In this document: positions 43,993-55,290 of the stretch, one piece after another
How positions within the stretch are numbered: position 1 is the stretch's first letter
How the letters are laid out: each line of letters starts with the position of its first letter
From: Symbiodinium natans
Lineage: Eukaryota; Sar; Dinophyceae; Suessiales; Symbiodiniaceae
Reading direction: 5' to 3'
Length of the DNA stretch: 64,000 bases
Assembly: GCA_905221605.1 (NCBI GenBank)
Contig: CAJNDS010002800.1
Span: 1 to 64,000 of the forward strand
Notes under the pieces: model-generated
Seen by the model: the letters and a program-made list of their open reading frames with translations, nothing else
What the model was told of the DNA's origin: nothing
Database searches by the model: none
Translations under genes and position numbers: made by a program

Positions 43993-44680
43993 TTAATTTT
44001 GATGTTTTTTTCCATCCTCTCTGTCTCGCTCTCTCTTCTTGCCCGCTTGTTTTTGGGCTGCTCAGTCTCCCGGCTGGTCCCGTGGTCGCGCAATGTCCGC
44101 ACTTTGCTTTCTTTAAGGCACAGGCACATGAGACATGATTGTTGTTCTCAGCCTCCCCCTTTTTCTCCCCCCCCCCCCACCCCTTCACCCCTGCGTGTTC
44201 TTTGGCGAGCTGCGTTTCGAGCAGGCAATTGCCCGGCATGTTTTTCAACATCTAGCAAAACATTGCCGGAGGAGTGGGGGTGAAGGGGGGGCCATCAAGT
44301 GCCGTTCACTCAGCACAAGAGCAAAAAAAGCTTACCTGTTCTCACCCTCGTCCTTGGTCAGCTCAATGCCACCCCTCCAGCCCTTGCATTTGTTTTGGGT
44401 TTTTGACCAGCAAGTGCATTACAAGTCATGCCCGCAAGTAGTAGCCTAGGCCTGCGCAACACTTGACAGAGGCTTAGCTGTTTGAGACCGGCAATGCCTT
44501 CGCAACATGTAGCAACACGCTAGAATAAGGAGGGCTAGCTGCTTACCTGTTCTCATTCTCCACCTGCCCGCATGAGCAAAACCCTGCTTAGTCTGATGTC
44601 GTCATGGTTTTTTCCGGGAGCCTGAACTTGTCGTGTGCCAGAAGTTACAGGGATCGGATCGGATGGGAACAGTGTGTGAC
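38181..44680. other. No recognisable gene; microsatellites
   Basis: Contains a CGGCTGAG 9 bp triplication (38524-38548), CA runs (39450-39462, 39728-39743), GA-rich tracts (43478-43515, 43555-43575), a CT tract (43951-43993) and a C run (44168-44179). A + frame at 42902-43471 (189 codons) is Cys-rich in its second half but matches nothing I know. No exon cluster is convincing. Confidence 0.4.
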
Positions 44681-44689
44681 CTAGCGCAG

Positions 44690-44792
44690 ACTACCCGATG
44701 ACCCGATCTCCGGGATGCAGGGCATCATGCGCCAAGTCACCAAGCTACAGAACTCGCTGATGAAGCAGATCGAAAGCACTCCGGCAGCAGGA
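44690..44792 (+). CDS. Exon-like block, possible coiled coil
   Basis: After an acceptor (GCGCAG) the frame reads PDDPISGMQGIMRQVTKLQN and SLMKQIESTPAA, an amphipathic helical stretch, with a possible GT donor at 44793. Protein-like composition on this strand only. Gene unknown; it may belong with the exons to 50540. Confidence 0.35.
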
Positions 44793-46779
44793 GTTTGTGT
44801 GCTGATCCTTGGGTTTATGTTTAGGGTCTGTCTGTAACAGTCATGTTCAGGGCTTGGAGGTTCCAGGTAGCTAGGTTTCAAACGCAAATCGGCGTATGCA
44901 TGAATTCGGCGCCTGGAGTTCCATTGCCCCGACTGCCTGCTGCGAGGCACGAAGCAACAGCTCCAGAGGACCGGCGGCAAAACATCACGAAAGCTAGCAA
45001 AGCCAGCTAGCTTCCGTTTCTATGTGCAACAACCGCCCCTCTCCGCCCAACACTAGCACTGCAAATTTGCAGGACCGGCCACGCGGTTAGAGTTTTTGAG
45101 CATGGGGTACAGCACAACGTGGTGCACTTCTCGATGTGAGCTTGTCATCCTGGTCTTCTCTGTATCTTTCGGTTTTTGTATCGGACCCGATGGGAATCCG
45201 AATTTGTTCGGGAGTTGCAGCTGAACCTTTGAAGGCATCTAAGGCAATCTTCTCATTCTTCGGTGAATTTCATTGAAAGCATAGATGTTGCAGGCCAATA
45301 ATCTTCTCTGAATCTTCTCTATATCCGGGTGGTTTCATGAGCAGCATGGGCCTTGAAGGCATGTGCTCACATGAGTTTGCTAAGAGACGTCCCCCGATCC
45401 TGCTTGACATGTGTGCTCTGGTGTCCGGTGCCTGCTTGTACTCGTAGTTTGAGCTTCCCGAAAAGAACAAGGAGACTTTTCGCGATCCTGTTTCGCATGC
45501 ATGCGGCACCTCGGTTTCTCGTGCACGAACAAGGAGTTTACACCATGTACGGCTTGTCACCTTCATACTAGAACTCGGCGGGATTCTGTGTGGGATTCTT
45601 TGGGGATGAGCACTCGATACGGTGGGGGGTAGGCTGTCCAGTAATGTTCGGTGGATTCTTTGTCGGCATTCTCCGGGGTGGGCACTCCGGACTCCGGATA
45701 CTCAGTGGCATTCTCTGCGAAGTTCACTGGGTGTGGAACGTGCGCAGCCAAAGTCAATCAACTCTCACCCACAAGACGTGCATGCGAAAGTTTTCGCTTG
45801 ACTTTGTGAGTTGCTGTGAATGCCCCAACCTCCCCTTGCGTTGTATCCTCGAGGCTGTCAGTTGTGGGTTTCCATCCCCACCCCCTCAGTATGTTGACCT
45901 CTGTTCCCCCCCAAAGCCCCTGCTTTGCATCTTTGCGTGGCGCCTCGCCCAGCTAGCTTCGTTGGCCCGGGCCCTGCCCCCAAGTCTCACACTGCTTGTT
46001 TGGGGCTTCGGACACAAGGCTGAGAGGTTCATGCGCTACGTTCTCAGAGGTTTTCAGGACGTTTAGGACTTTCGTGAAGTTGTCGGTTTGCGAGAGAGAG
46101 AAAACAATCGGTTGGGAGCTGGCCGCTGTACGGTGATTGGTGTTGTGGCAGGTTGTGGTGCGGCATTTGTGTTCCCATGTGTGCATAGAGCGCGGCAGCC
46201 GGCAGCCTAAACACGCCCGAAAAGTTTAAAAACCCACCCCGCCGAAGATTGGAGATTGAAGATTTCCGGAAAGATCTTGGGGAAGCTCCAATTTTTAAGT
46301 TTCGGAGGGAAGGGGCTTGCCAGAATTCGAGTCTTAAAACCCACCCTTTAAAGATTGAAGATTGAAGATGCAATTTTCGCGGGGACCCAAGCAAGTCAAG
46401 AATGCCAAGTTGCCTTGAAAGGCGGAGTTCCCACCAAGTCGGAGCTAAGAGCCTCATCAACCCGAAGGGGCAGGCTGCCGCGGTTTTTTGGGGTGTTGCT
46501 TTTGGAAGGTTTGAGCAATGTGGGACCGTCAAGGTTTGAACTTGACGCCTTCAATTTGGGTTCGCTTTTGGAGAGGGGGTGAGGGTCTTAGAGGGGCCAA
46601 GTTCCTTGGTACTCGTTCGACTTTTGGCGTCCCCCAAAAAGCCTGGGGAACGAGGGGTATGAGGAGGACGAGGAGGATGTCGGGTTCGAGTTGGGGGGAA
46701 GCGCAGTGGCACAGTAGTTCAGGCAGTCCAACGGTCATTCTCCGGCGCGTGTGTCTTACTTTGCTTTTGTTCTGTGCAG

Positions 46780-47130
46780 GTTCTGGAGGGAAGCGTGGTC
46801 CTGGAGAACACCACACGGGTTAGCTTGGTTCCAAGAAGGAACGGCAACCTGGTTCCCCACAGTGCCCTCAGCATGTCAGTGCCCTCAGCCGCCTGGCAAT
46901 CCAGGGCCAGCCACAACTCCATTCCTTCCATGGCCAAGTCGCTGGAGATCCAGGCTGCCCCTTGCCAGGCGCACCATCCCACCCCCGAAGCGCGCAAGCC
47001 CGAGCCGCCCCAGCCCGAGCCGCCCCAAGCTGCTCCCCAAGCAGCGCCGGCGGCCTCTGTCCGCACAAGCGATCCAGTGACGCTGGACAGCCCCAAGCGC
47101 TTGCCGTCGGTGCAGGAGGCACTTACACAA
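46780..47130 (+). CDS. Exon-like block, Pro/Ala/Gln-rich
   Basis: A strong pyrimidine tract and acceptor (CTTTTGTTCTGTGCAG) end at 46779. The frame then reads VLEGSVVLENTTRVSLVPRR, SMSVPSAAWQ, and a linker rich in PEPPQ and AAPQAAP up to about 47130. No donor with GT is visible; GC after ACAAG near 47131 is possible, as dinoflagellates use GC donors. Function unknown. An AT microsatellite and homopolymer tracts follow immediately. Confidence 0.4.
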
Positions 47131-47159
47131 GGCCTGGCTGCGTCAGAATTCATTCTTTT

Positions 47160-47420
47160 CTATATATATATATATACAGAAAACGTCACACTGCACGTCA
47201 CACACATACAGAAAGCGTATCTATATATGGTCCGGCGTCTGGCTGGTCCGGCGTCTGGCGTGTCCGGCCCCCCCCCCCCCCCCATGGTATGGTCAGGTAG
47301 GGGGGGGGGGGGGGGGGGCCGACCCTCGGCAAAACCCGTGTTTTGTGAGTGTTGTGCCTTCGGTTGAGGGAGCACGCCCTCGGAGAAACCCATGTGTGTG
47401 AGGCGTTACCCCCCTACCCC
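47160..47420. repeat. AT microsatellite and C/G homopolymer tracts
   Basis: TATATATATATATA lies at 47161-47177, a C run at about 47269-47283 and a G run at about 47299-47319. They lead into the telomeric block. Confidence 0.85.
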
Positions 47421-47445
47421 CCCTCCCCCCTCCAGGCCTACGGTC

Positions 47446-47800
47446 TCTAACCCTAAACCCTAAACCCTAAACCCTGTCAAACCCTAAGCCCTAAACCCTA
47501 AACCAACCCTGAACCCTAAACCCTAAAACCAACCCCCAACCACACCACAGGGGGGGAGGGGTTAACCCTAAAACCTTTCAAACCCTAAACCCTAAACCCT
47601 TAACCTAAAACCCTAAACCTAAAATCCTAAACCCTAAACCCTAAACCCTAAACCCTAAACCCTAAACCCTAAACCCTAAACCCTAAACCCTAAACCCTAA
47701 ACCCAAACCCTAAACCCTAAACCCTAAACCCTAAACCCAAACCCTAAACCCTAAACCCTAAACCCTAAACCCCAAACCCTAAACCCTAACCCTAAAACCA
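47446..47800. repeat. Interstitial telomeric repeat (CCCTAAA)n
   Basis: About 35-40 CCCTAAA words occur. They are most regular at 47630-47700 and imperfect at both edges. This is the TTTAGGG telomere type read from the C-rich strand. The block contains or is flanked by two copies of AACCAACCCCCAACCACACC, at about 47529 and 47797, followed by G runs. Exon-like sequence lies on both sides, so it is internal and not the chromosome end. Confidence 0.9.
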
Positions 47801-47882
47801 ACCCCCAACCACACCACAGGGGAGGGGGGGGGGTTCCAGACCATGGGTGGGGGGGGGAGGGGGGGGCCGGGGAGCACTGGAC

Positions 47883-47884
47883 CA

Positions 47885-47920
<36 letters not shown>

Positions 47921-47940
47921 TGTATGTATGTATGTACGTT
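47883..47940. repeat. TATG microsatellite
   Basis: About twelve (ATGT) units follow the telomeric block and a G-rich run. Confidence 0.95.
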
Positions 47941-48109
47941 TATTCACGAATACCATTTTTTGAAAGACGTGATGTTGCTTCGAGGCAAAGGAGGCAGTGG
48001 GCTTGGAAGGCGCGCCCTTGCAGCCACAAGGAGCTGTTGGGAGCGGATTAAGGGAGCGGTTCTGCATTCCAGCACAAGGTTCCCTGAAGGCGCCCCCCAA
48101 ATCAGATTT

Positions 48110-48150
48110 TGCAGGATCCAAGCAGCCTGGCGAAGACGCAAGCCTCGGCT
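48110..48150 (+). CDS. Exon-like block with IQ-like motif
   Basis: After TTTTGCAG the frame reads IQAAWRRRKPRLLS, an IQ-like calmodulin-binding motif (IQ, then basic residues). A second IQ-like motif is in the block at 48880-48960 on the same strand. Short and unsupported by a full gene model. Confidence 0.35.
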
Positions 48151-48461
48151 TCTAAGCTGCACCATGCTGCACCTGTACCCTGAAGACAGGGGCTTATCAG
48201 TCATCAGTCACTTGAGCCGAGGGGAAGGCGAATCAGCACAGCTTCCATCGAGACCGTGGCCACTTGCCATAAAAGGGGCAAGCCCAGCTTATCCCCTTTC
48301 ATACGGCACCAAGCATGACGCAGCCCCCAAACATCAAAAACTTCTAGACTTCGAAGAAGCCGAAGTAGCAGACATGTCGAGTGAACATGAGAGTGGACGG
48401 CACCATACCCGTCAGCTAGCAGTTTGGTGGTCGCAGCAAGGCGCTTGAAAACCTCCCCGCG

Positions 48462-48520
48462 GTGGCGCAGCCCGTCCAGGCGCAGCCCGTCCAGGCGCAG
48501 CCCGTCCAGGCGCCTCGCAG
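48462..48520 (+). CDS. Exon-like block with PVQAQ repeats
   Basis: A 15 bp unit (GCAGCCCGTCCAGGC) is repeated three times and encodes AQPVQ repeats on the plus strand. A similar VQPVQPVQP segment occurs at about 50289-50318, which suggests the blocks belong to one gene. It could also be a simple repeat without coding meaning. Confidence 0.3.
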
Positions 48521-48869
48521 TAGGCGTTTGCAGGCCCCCCCTTTTCGAGTTCGTCGTGGCCTCTTGGATTTCAAGCAAAAATCTGCTTTGAATCGAAGTG
48601 ATTGCCTATCGTTTCCCCCGAGATTTCCTCCCCACACTTCGCTAAGAAAACAACTTCAGGAACATCTTCAGCAGCCTCAGGACTTGCAAGTCATCAGCCC
48701 TGAGCCCCTGACATCCCCTGACCCTTCTGCACTCCAGGTTTTTGAGCTGCGGGATATGGAGTTCAGGATTTTTGGGGTGTGGGACGTGGGATGCTGGGAC
48801 CTCCGTCCCAAGCCCTTTGAGTGGCCCAAAAGCCACAGGGTGCCAAAACAAAACATTCCCCATCCAGAA

Positions 48870-48966
48870 GCCCCGGCTCCGACCACGGCACCACGCGGCG
48901 CGGCGGATCCAGCGTGCCTGGAAGATCAGCCGCTGGCGCCGCGTCCGGCGCCCCAGGAGTCCTTGA
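48870..48966 (+). CDS. Exon-like block with second IQ-like motif
   Basis: The frame reads RHHAARRIQRAWKISRWRRV. The IQ pair, following Trp and dense basic residues fit a calmodulin or light-chain binding helix. An alternative + frame is also open here (Ser/Leu-rich), so the assignment is uncertain. Confidence 0.35.
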
Positions 48967-49841
48967 GCTTGAGCTTGAGCAAAGCTCTTGAGCTCGCAGC
49001 GCCCTCAAGCCGGTGGACGCTTTTCCCGCTTGCCCCAATCTCATCCAATGCCGCCCAATGCCATCCAACCCAAAGCCTAGGTCTTTGCAGCCGACTGCCG
49101 ACGCGACCTAGGCCCGAGCCAAGAGCGAGTGGGGTACCGCATGTAGGTTTGAGTTTTTAAGATGTCAATGTCAACCCCGACAGAAACAGTGTCTTTTGTC
49201 TGGCCTTAAGAGGCTTGGGCCACGAATCCAGCGTGTCTGCATCAGTTCAATTCTGCATCCCCAGCGTTGCTTCGTCACTGTGCTAGGTTGGGTCGGTTCC
49301 CTGGATTGGCTGCAGCGCCACAACATGCTTTATGGCACGGAGATGGCCGAGTCCGAGGCCCCCAAAAAAATGGGTGAAATAAGGGGGAGCTGAGAGCAAG
49401 GAGTTGGTGGCTCTTGAATGGCCCCTAAGCAGAGCTGAGAGCGTGGGAGAGCTCGGAGAGCTGAGAACACGGGAGGCTCATGGAGGCTGATAGAGATGCA
49501 GCAAGCTGCGGCCGCATTGACAAGCGTTTTCTGTGGTCGGAAAGCCTGCCCACGCCAGGATTTGGAGTGGTGGTTCCACCAGCAGTCGGGAGCCATGGCC
49601 CTGGTCGGGGGAGCTAGGTTTTTGATGGCCGTAAGAGGCTGTAAAGCACAGGGGGCTGCTTTGGTGCGAATCGCTGAGAACATTCCTGGAACCGCGAATA
49701 AACTGAGCGAGACGGTGCCGCCAACCAAAACTTTCGCTTCGGTATGATCTGATCCAAGTTCAAGAAATTCGCAAGCCATGCAACCTCAACGCCAACCACC
49801 CATGTGCACTTGAATTGAGAGCCCCTGGCCAGTCCTTGCAG

Positions 49842-49940
49842 GCGCCGCTCGACTATGAGGTCGACCCCTGGGGCTGCCGCAAGCTACGAGAGCACCTTAA
49901 CAGGAGAGCCTATGATCCCTATGTCCATATAACTCCGAAG
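49842..49940 (+). CDS. Clean 99-base exon-like block
   Basis: It is bounded by an acceptor (CTTGCAG, ending 49841) and a donor (AAG|GT at 49941). The 33-codon frame reads APLDYEVDPWGCRKLREHLN and continues RRAYDPYVHITPK. Composition and boundaries are convincing; I do not recognise the protein. Confidence 0.5.
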
Positions 49941-50199
49941 GTTTGAATGTTTGAAGCTTACGTGGCTTGGTCAAGCGTTGGATGCGAAGCACAAAAAAAG
50001 GTATCAACAGAACAGCTTGACAAGATGTGCGGGCAGGATGTGGTTTGGCTACTTGGACGAGCTCCCAGAGTCAAGGGCAAAGCCTAGTGAGGAGGCAAAG
50101 CCTGCGAAAGTCGAGACCCGGTCATCATTGGAAGATGCGTTTTGCTGTGCCAGTTTTCGGCTTTAGAACAAAATTAAACTCGCCCACTGTCCGAGCACG

Positions 50200-50539
50200 C
50201 CTTTTTCGCTTCTTTCTGCCGAGTGACACAAAGGAGAAGGGCCCATTCGTCCCAGCGAATGCGGTGCCTGCCGTGCCCCAACGGGTCCAGCCAGTCCAGC
50301 CAGTCCAGCCCACAGAGGCCCCGAAGGTCCACCTGAGCCGTCGCCTGGCAGCAAGAAAGTCAAAAGATGTTTCTGGCTTCCTGGCAAAGACTTGCGAAGC
50401 TGGTGGATTGCGGGAGCCCATGTGGAACATTGTGGAACTTGAGCCTTCAAGGCTGAACTGTAGCGATGGTTCTTGCATCATGACAGCAGCAGCGGGGATG
50501 TTGAGTCGCGATGGCACGTCACGAGTACATGGCTTCTAG
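50200..50539 (+). CDS. Exon-like open block, Val/Gln/Pro repeat then basic region
   Basis: The frame continues from 50027 and reads LPSDTKEKGPFVPANAVPAV, RVQPVQPVQP, then SRRLAARKSKDVSGF and MWNIVELEPS, with a stop at 50537. It could be a terminal exon. No domain recognised. Confidence 0.35.
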
Positions 50540-52255
50540 GGCATGGGGGTGTCCGATGAAGCCTCTTTTCGCAAACTTCTGATCTTGGAAGGGGCTGTCA
50601 AAAGCGAGGCACTGTCGTCTCCACAGCCCCACAAGTGCTGGCTGGGAACCGAAGCTTGCCTGGCAGCGGGTCGGGCTTCGGGGGATTCGTGGGAGGCTTG
50701 GTGGGGCTCGGGACGCTTCAGAGTCGTGAGGGGCGTACTGCATGAGGCGGTATGAAACGGTATGAGAGATGTGGAACGGGTGCTTGAGCATTGTCTGTGC
50801 AGAAGAGACAGCCATGTTCCCGTCTAAGCACGAACAAAGTTCGACGAAATTCTCCAGTCAGTTCACACTCCAAGGCTTTGTGGGGGTCGCCCGGGCATCT
50901 GCCGGGGCTCCCCAGGCCGGGGCCACCCGGAGCCTCTTGGCACCAGCCGCCCTCCCACAAACGGCCGTGAGCCGCGCGACGCTCTCCGCGATCTCGCCAA
51001 GAATGGAGGCCTGTAGGATTCTGTAGAGGGGCGCCTTCTCTCAAAGGGCTTTCTCTTTGGAGAGTTTTGGGGCTTAGGTGGAGTTCTCCTTCGGAACACG
51101 TGTCATCGAACTCACACTTCCTGGCTGTTGTCCGAGTCGTCAACGGGCCCCTCTCTGAACATCTGCCGGCGTACCTCCTGGCTAGGTCTCCAGGGCTTAG
51201 CGGAGTTTAGTGGAGTTTAGTGCTTTCCTCTGGGTGACCCTGCGCCATGTCAGGGCCGCAGCTTGCTGAGCCGGGGCCTCATGGTACATGAGGCGTACCT
51301 TTGCGGAGGTCAACGAGGGGCAGATTCTCACTGTCATACGTGCTGTGTCTTGTTGTGTGCTTTTTAACCACTGAACAATGTGGGAAGATGCCCAACCTGT
51401 CAACGGAGAACTTTCTGCAATGAGCATCAGCTCTGGCACTCAACCTGTGTTCAGCAGTAAGGAAGTCAGTGGGTCTGCCAGTACCTTGCCAAGGCGCCTC
51501 TGCCGTGACACTGCACCGATGCCAGTCTCCAACAGCGCAGTGGCCTCAGCGATGCAGCGAGACATAGCAAGCCCTTCCGAAAGAAGCACTCGGCCAAGAT
51601 AAAGAAGCATCTGCAATTCAGCTTCGCTTCGTCCTGGTTCTTCTGTACACAGAAGAATGCAGAATCCGCTTTTGCAGCATGTCAGGCTTTCCAATGGGTC
51701 AGTATGTGTCGAAATGTGTAAAATTCAGAGGTTGAAAGACTTAAACGACTTCATCGTTCCCAAAGCCAGGATCGCCCGCAGCGGGGTCGTGCCACCGAAT
51801 CTGGCCTGAACCTTGGTCCTTGAGGCTTTGCCTCGACAGTGTTGCCATTAGTTGCCAAATAAGCGGGTTTTGTCGTCCTGTTGTGCTACCTTACATCTTG
51901 CGAACACGTCGTGTTCTAGATGCTCGAAATCATCACTGCTTCCATCACTGAACCGACAAAAAACTGATCCCAAGCGTTGCAAAAGAAGGCGCCTGATGAA
52001 GAGCCCTGAAAGGGCCCTGACTGCGCACGAGCCCCTGCTCTTCTGCATCAGAGCTTGCACTACCCGACCATGTCAAACGTGTGACCCTTCGAAGTTTTCC
52101 CCAAACAGGAGCCGTTTGGGGTCCTCTCCTCAGAAAAATTGCCCCATCGAAGACCCCAAACAATGAAGAGTGGCATGGCATGTTCACAGACTACAGCAAG
52201 AATTGGCTTTACCCCGCAAGAAAGAAGCCCGAGACTTCAACATCGCCGACCAACA
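50540..52255. other. No firm gene; minus-strand protein-like stretch
   Basis: On the minus strand, 51694-51440 and 51439-51197 lie in the same frame, separated by one TGA. They read as protein-like sequence (LQMLLYLGRVLLSEGLAMSR, then HIVQWLKSTQQDTARMTVRI). This could be a decayed gene or retroelement, or chance. I recognise no family. Confidence 0.3.
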
Positions 52256-52690
52256 TCCACTCTTGAGGGGTGGATGTTGGGCCAACCTCCACGCTTGAAA
52301 GGCGGATGTTGGGCCAACATCCACGCTTGAAAGGCGGATGTTGGGCCAACATCCACGCTTGAGGGGTGGATGTGCGTGGATGTTGCGCCAATACCCATGC
52401 TTGAGGGGTGGATGTTGGTGGATATTGCGCCAATACCCACGCTTGGGAGTGGATGTTGGGCAACATGCACGCTTGAGGGGTGCATGTTGGGCCAACATCC
52501 ACACTTGAGCACGCTTGAGGGGTGGATGTTGGGCCAGCGTCCACGCTTGAGGGGTGGATGCCAACATCCACGCTTGAGGGGCGAATGTTGGGCCAACATC
52601 CACGCTTGAGGGGTGGATGTTGGGCCAACATCCACGCTTGAGGAGTGGATGTTGGGCCAACATCCACGCGGGCCAACATCCACGCTCCTC
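52256..52690. repeat. ~32 bp minisatellite with palindromic core
   Basis: About thirteen units of type CACGCTTGAGGGGTGGATG followed by TTGGGCCAACATC. Each full unit contains the perfect 17-base palindrome GATGTTGG-G-CCAACATC. Unit variants (GAAAGGCGG, GAGGAGTGG, shortened forms) are intermixed. Open frames in all phases on both strands come from the repeat. Confidence 0.95.
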
Positions 52691-54970
52691 ATGACACGTG
52701 ACAGTAACGCGGTTTTGGGCCGCCGAAGAAGTACTCTGATACTGCCCGAGGTGCCAAGCAGCCTCAATGCGGGGATCGGAAAAGTACAGGCTCAGCTTGT
52801 GATTCTGTTCGGCTCTAGGCTCTCAACTGATTCCCGCGCCGTCTCGGTCAGGCGCGCTGGCCTGGGCCAACCCAGATCAGAAGAGGCCGGAATAAAATCT
52901 CAGCCCACGCTGCGCCTGTGCGAAGAGTAAGGAGATTGAAGAGCTTGCAGTTGATGTTCGTGTTCAATGCTGAAGAAAGCTCCAACACATGATCCCGTAA
53001 ACTGTCCTGATCTCCTGCTTCTCCTCTAGACATGCTTTTGTGCTCCTTCAAATGAATCCGCTAGAGTAGTTTGGAGTTCGGGAGTTTAGGCTTTTTCCAG
53101 AGGTCCTTGCCCGGTAGCCCCGAGTCACGGCCTTTCTGCTGCCTGGCCTGTGGAAGATGGGGTCTCCGGATTTTTGGAAAGGCTTGTCTTGGGGCAGCCG
53201 TACTAGTACTCCGGATCCAAGAGTTTGAGCAGTTAGTTTTCCCCAAGGCAACCCTTTTTTGGTGTTTGAAGCCCAAGTGGCGACTCGAGCCATTTAAATC
53301 CTTTTGAGGGATGGGCTGTAGAGTCCTGGGCTGGCTGTTCCGTTTCGAAGCCCAATTGGAATTCCAAAAAAACATCGCAAAAAGCATGAAAACGGCCATG
53401 TGTTTTCTAACAGATTGCAACAGCCACACAGTGAGAGAACTCGCAGATTCACTGCTATGTTTTTGGTTTCTCGTGACGACTTAACGCCGCCGGCCAAGGA
53501 TCGCAGCAGTGGGCCGTGCTTGGCAGCAGGCTGCGGCCACAATCTTCGGGAAGCAGATAGAGAACAGGTATGAGAACAGGTCAAGTGGCCCGTATGTTTA
53601 GCAGATTCTTATGCTGAGACAAGTTCAGGGCAATTGCCGATCGAGGTTATGGGGCATGTCGTTTTCAGGCTTCCGTTCGCGGAAGCGCAATCATGATACT
53701 GTTGCCAGTGTTGGAGCACCTCAGCGAAATTTTGTACAGAGACTCCTTGGTGACTACTTGTCGGCGCAAGTCGGCATTGGCACCTTCCCGGTTTCCCCCT
53801 GAGGCTAAGGCACCACATGGCAGCGCCAGACGTTGAGTGAGGCCCTCTTTTTGGCCAGCATCCGCACTTTTCTGTCCCAAAGCAGGGTTCAAGATTCCTT
53901 AGGAAGGGGGCCGAGGTCCCGAAACAGCATCGAACCTTTGTGGCGACTTATCAGCCCCCTTGATTTCGAACCTGGACAGGAGACAGGATGAGACAGGATT
54001 CAATGGTAGATCTGCAGAGCGGATGGCGGTGGAGAGAACTGCTGAATCAGAAGCGAAACTCCTCCTCCAAGGTTCTGTATGCCTTGCCTCGGTGTGTCTG
54101 GAAACACCTGTACATGGCCAACTGAAGAGAACTGAATTGTTAAAGAGCCCTCCTGCAAATGAGTTTCTCCACAACCATCCAAGTGGCCCCGGGCCTGGAA
54201 CGTTGAAACCCTGAAAACCATGCTGAAAGCGCCGAGGCCTGAAGCGTACCAGTGAACCCCCCCCCCCCAAAAAAAAAAAAAAGAAAGGCCCGCGTGAGAA
54301 GATCTGCGGCCCGGCCAGAATTCACCCGACAAACTCCGGCAGCTGTTTCTTGCCGGCCCCCGCTTGTGGCCAGCAACGTCCGTGTTGTTTAGTTAGGGTC
54401 CGATATTGGACTGTGGGTGCAGGTTCTCATTCAAAAGTTCTGTTTCTCACAGTAAACCCCTGCAAGCCTTCGCGGCAGCTTCGCCGACGCGGATTGTTGG
54501 CCAAAAGACGCTTGCATTTAGGGCCTGCGCCTGAACCCTCACACCCCACAGCCGCATCTTTCAGCCTGATTTTTTTTTGGGTTTTCAGCCCTTGGGTTTG
54601 CAAGCGAAGTTTCCGTCCATCTTCGCCGCTTTGATTGAGTTGTTATCTCTTAGCCGTGTCGTTCGTCTCGATTCAATCTGGGCTCCACTGCTTTAGTAGC
54701 TGACCCACCAACTCCACGCCGAGACGGTTGAGAGATGTTGAGGAAAATGTTGTGCTGCAATGGTGCTCTGGCTCAAGCAGCACGTTTCACCCTGACAACC
54801 ATCCTAACCCACAACCCGAAGTTCGGCCATAGAGCCTGTTGGCAGGGAGGCCGCACTTCTTGCGAACTAACGCAGAATCCGACATCTGCAGGGCGGGCTT
54901 CAGGTTCCATTCTAATCGAGGATTTGCCCAGGTGCTAGCGAGCTTTCCAGCGAGGTGAACCTGTATCTCT
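52691..54970. other. No recognisable gene
   Basis: Short frames only. A C run followed by an A run (54256-54282) is the only notable feature. Confidence 0.4.
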
Positions 54971-54983
54971 CTTTGTAATTGCA

Positions 54984-55290
54984 GCTTGTGACTTGGAGCC
55001 AGGAGTTTGAAGGTCATGTGATTGAGGTGGACGCCGCCTCCCCTATGCCGGCCAGCAGCAGGCTTAGTTCACAGTGGAGGACCTTGAGCCTTCACCACGA
55101 AAATGCTGACGCTGTCAGCACCATGCAGTCTCGCTGCTTTGAAGGCCTTGTGCCAAACCAGAAGAGCTCCTTCACATCCGTTATGTCAACACGTGACTTG
55201 TTCTTGGTGTCGTGCCAAGATGCGTCGAGAAGCCCGAGCAAGTCCGGCGGGAGAGGCGTTGGGCTCGGGACTAGCAGGGTATAGTAGGGT
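54984..55290. other. Protein-like stretch open on both strands
   Basis: On the plus strand, after CTTTGTAATTGCAG, the frame reads LVTWSQEFEGHVIEVDAA. On the minus strand a 94-codon frame (55376-55092) includes LLDASWHDTKNKSRVDITDV. Only one can be real; I cannot choose and recognise neither. Confidence 0.3.

Noticed and set aside
52184-52767. Long ORFs on the minus strand over the minisatellite
   Set aside because: All phases are open because the 32 bp unit lacks stops; no independent coding evidence.
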